Of a stretch of 64,000 nucleotides of DNA, positions 61,778 to 64,000 are shown in pieces. Made by a program: the position numbers and the translations under genes. Position 1 is the first letter of the stretch. Each line of letters opens with the position of its first letter. The DNA comes from Artocarpus heterophyllus (taxonomy: Eukaryota > Streptophyta > Magnoliopsida > Rosales > Moraceae). The notes beneath the pieces are model-generated. The model was not told where the DNA came from, did no database searches, and was given only the letters and a program-made list of their open reading frames with translations. Location of the stretch: assembly GCA_025403435.1 (NCBI GenBank), contig CM046345.1:1426001-1490000 (forward strand). Reading direction: 5' to 3'.

Positions 61778-61782
61778 AGTCA
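61778..61782. other. Target-site duplication, right copy (AGTCA)
   Basis: Exact repeat of the five bases at 54885-54889. With one copy and the element removed, the F-box frame is continuous across FENLTKLEL. Confidence 0.95.
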
Positions 61783-62206
61783 AATTTTCGAAAGAAAACA
61801 CGCAAGAAGGCAACGGGTAGTGAGGGCCAATTTGACGCCTAACAAGCGACAACTCTTCGGTTTGGCTTCTTGATAGACCAAGAATCCACCGATCTATGTC
61901 GTGATCGGGAAGACATTGGTCAAAACGGTTGTAGAAGTTTCTTATTTGAGGATGGCCACAGAAGAGCTTGAACTTGTGTATCGGACCGACATGTTGCGAG
62001 AGAACGTGATCAATTACGTTCACAAGTTCCTCTGGAGATCTGGATTCTGGAACCTTAAAACTGAAAGCAATAGATGGAGTGGTAGTCCATTTATGCCTCC
62101 ACTTTCGCGACAAAACACTTGTTCTCACTGCATCCTTGGTTGATAAACGAGATAAAATTTCTTCAATAATATTATCTGGTAATTCGCTGATTCTATCGAT
62201 TTTCAT
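61783..62206 (-). pseudogene. F-box/FBD/LRR gene, 5' part before the copia insertion
   Basis: Minus-strand ORF with an intact start and F-box (ISELPDNIIEEILSRLSTKD, LSRKWRHKW), about 75% similar by eye to the gene at 51343-52128, then HVGPIHKFKL, DIDRWILGLSRSQTEELSLV and LPSCVFSFENL. The frame runs into the right LTR and stops after CYKPD. The downstream half is at 53829-54884. A spliced transcript across 6.9 kb is unlikely, so at most a ~148-residue F-box fragment could be made. Confidence 0.88.
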
Positions 62207-63464
62207 GACCTCCTTATAAGGAAAAAGAGAAAAGAAAAGAAATCAATAATCTTTCTATGGTATAAATAAGTGCTCATCGTTGAATCGTGTATTCATGTGC
62301 TTATTTATAGTTGCAGACTTCAAATTTCAGCTGATGGGAATTTAAAATACAAACCATAACCTGCGAATACATTTGAAATACAAAAATCTCTATTATTATT
62401 AGTCTTGTTGTTGTTGTTATTTTATTGATCAGATATTATGATTTTTATCTCCCTATTAGATCAAAATAATAGAAGCAAAATAAAAAATAATAAAAATGAT
62501 GAACACTTGTTTTGTTAATTGAAAATTTAAGGATATGAAATAATAACTAACTATTCTTTTAAAAAAAAAAAAAAACCCTAACCCCCGATAAGCCAGCAAA
62601 GAAAATTGATACACAATGGATTCAATGTCTAATTTTTTATACACATATGTATATATGTATATATTTACATATGTTCAGTAATAGATTCTGATACTCCACG
62701 GACCACTGTGAATACGATAATATACAATATATATATATGCATATATGTGTGTGTGTGTCTATGTCCAACATATGTATGTATATTTGTTTTATTTTTTATA
62801 CACATATTTCATCCCATAAATATTAAAAATTAAGATAATGTAACAGGGAAACTCAACAGGATACAATTGTGTAACTTTTGGGGGAATATTATTTCTTGTA
62901 AATATTATTTGTTTCGTAAATCTTTCTTTATTTAGTTTAGATTGTACAATAATATAAATTGTATTCTTCTCATCAATGAAAGGTGGTTAATTAGCCATTG
63001 CATAATTCTCTACTCTCTAAAACTTAATATAATGGATGACTAATTCTTTCTTGGTAAAACATCAAATGGCAAATCCTGGAGCAAAAATTTGTTCTGAAAG
63101 TTATTATTATTTTTTTCTAATTTTGGCTGAAACTATTGAAGCTACTAAAAGGAGGGAATTTGCTAATTAAAGAACGGTTTGTAAAAAATAATTTCGTATA
63201 TTCTGCGAGTTTTAGGAAAGTAAGAATTATTATTTTTGGTCCTAGATTAATATATCCACCCTCTCAAACATTGTATTAGCTTCATCCTGCACAGTAGATT
63301 TTATTAGTTTGTTCTTCAAGATGAGTATTAAATTTATCTTAAAATTTTACAAAAAGAAACATTAATTACCTTTTAAAAAGCACCCTTGAGTCTGAGCGTT
63401 CGGATGTGAGATAGACTGTAAAAAAACTTGGGTGTCCAACTAATAATACCAAGAGGTAAGGAAT
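62207..63464. other. Intergenic region, no gene seen
   Basis: F-box upstream region and AT-rich DNA with GT/TA microsatellites near 62640-62770. No ORF of interest. Confidence 0.5.
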
Positions 63465-64000
63465 TGTAACGCCCCGAAATTTATTTAATGTTATTGTAAT
63501 ATAAAATGATAAATTAGTGTGTCATAATTAATGTTTTAGCATTAATTTGATTATTTAGTTGAATTTTGAATTTTAAGTTGTTTGTTAATTTGATAAATTC
63601 AAATGATTTCTTATTGTTTTAAAATGATGCTTTCAGTTTTAAAGCACAACAATTTGTAAAATGTTAAAAATATTCCTTTTTACAAAACTGTAGGTGGCAT
63701 TTGGTTTTCTTATAGTAAAACCGCCCACCGTTTCTCTCTATTTATTCTCTCTCCTCTCCTTCTCTCTTCACTCTCAGCTCTCGCTCTCACTCTCTCTCTC
63801 CTCTCTCTCTCCTCTCTCTCTTGCCCGTGAGCCCCCTCTCTTCTACTCTCTCGACTTCTCTCGTTCTCTCTCAATTCTCTCTCAAATTTTTGAAACAAAA
63901 TTCGAGTCCAAGCTTCGGGTTAGCTAGAAGGAAGCTCAAAAACGTGATTTGACAACTGAAAACTCGGATTGAAGCTTCCATTCTAGGTTAGTTTTAAAAT
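63465..64000 (+). mobile_element. Probable start of a Ty3/gypsy-type LTR, cut by window end
   Basis: TGTAACGCCCCGAAAT at 63465 resembles the TGTAACxCCCCG start of many plant gypsy LTRs. The following sequence is AT-rich, then has a transcript-leader-like CT-rich block (63735-63875), consistent with an LTR promoter and leader. The other end is outside the window, so this is tentative. Confidence 0.35.
63735..63875. repeat. CT-rich low-complexity tract
   Basis: Imperfect (CT)n with CTCT and CTCTC clusters. It explains the Arg/Glu- and Ser/Leu-rich ORFs on the two strands. Confidence 0.85.

Noticed and set aside
63694..63927. ORFs in the CT-rich tract near the window end
   Set aside because: Low-complexity repeat translation in both strands.

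Overview
The window is nuclear DNA from a dicot plant. Evidence: AT-rich sequence with spliced genes using GT-AG introns, plant-specific families (IQD, cytokinin dehydrogenase, PPR, FBD-type F-box, KOBITO-type glycosyltransferase, a nuclear-encoded thylakoid protein), many microsatellites, MITE-like fold-back elements and a Ty1/copia LTR retrotransposon. The species cannot be named from sequence alone.

Layout. 1-3312 (+): 3' part of a KOBITO1/ELD1/ABI8-like gene, with a fold-back MITE in one intron. 4949-6183 (+): two-exon chloroplast protein resembling HCF153. 6996-8871 (-): decayed PPR gene (At4g20740-like) with at least three internal stops and three frameshifts. 10355-12317 (-): two-exon gene for a 417-residue Asn/Gly/Trp-rich protein of unknown function. 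16354-20316 (+): five-exon IQD calmodulin-binding protein. 20317-34589: about 14 kb without a convincing gene, rich in AT repeats and small transposons, with a cluster of GGCGCCTAGGCGCC palindromes at 30.9-31.1 kb. 34590-37373 (+): five-exon cytokinin dehydrogenase. 37.8-38.5 kb: partial tandem duplication, one copy carrying an extra fold-back element. 42.0-43.2 kb: degenerate array of TGTCGTTT motifs. 43980-44566 (-): LOG (cytokinin-activating enzyme) pseudogene. 47768-50558 (+): five-exon cytosolic NAD-dependent glycerol-3-phosphate dehydrogenase. 51343-62206 (-): two related F-box/LRR genes; the second is split by a 6,888-bp Ty1/copia element (54890-61777) with 484-bp LTRs and the 5-bp target duplication AGTCA. 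63465 to the end: probable start of another LTR.

How the genes relate. There is no operon logic here. Two neighbours touch one hormone pathway: an apparently intact CKX (cytokinin breakdown) and, 7 kb away, a dead LOG copy (cytokinin activation). Most of the rest is housekeeping (wall or growth glycosyltransferase, cytochrome b6f biogenesis, glycerol-3-phosphate metabolism, calmodulin signalling). The 51-62 kb block is a small F-box cluster shaped by duplication and retrotransposition. The five intact multi-exon genes whose full CDS is in the window (HCF153-like, the 417-residue protein, IQD, CKX, GPDH) have exon lengths that sum to whole codons across GT-AG junctions, so the frameshifts in the PPR, LOG, F-box and copia sequences look like real decay rather than general sequence error.
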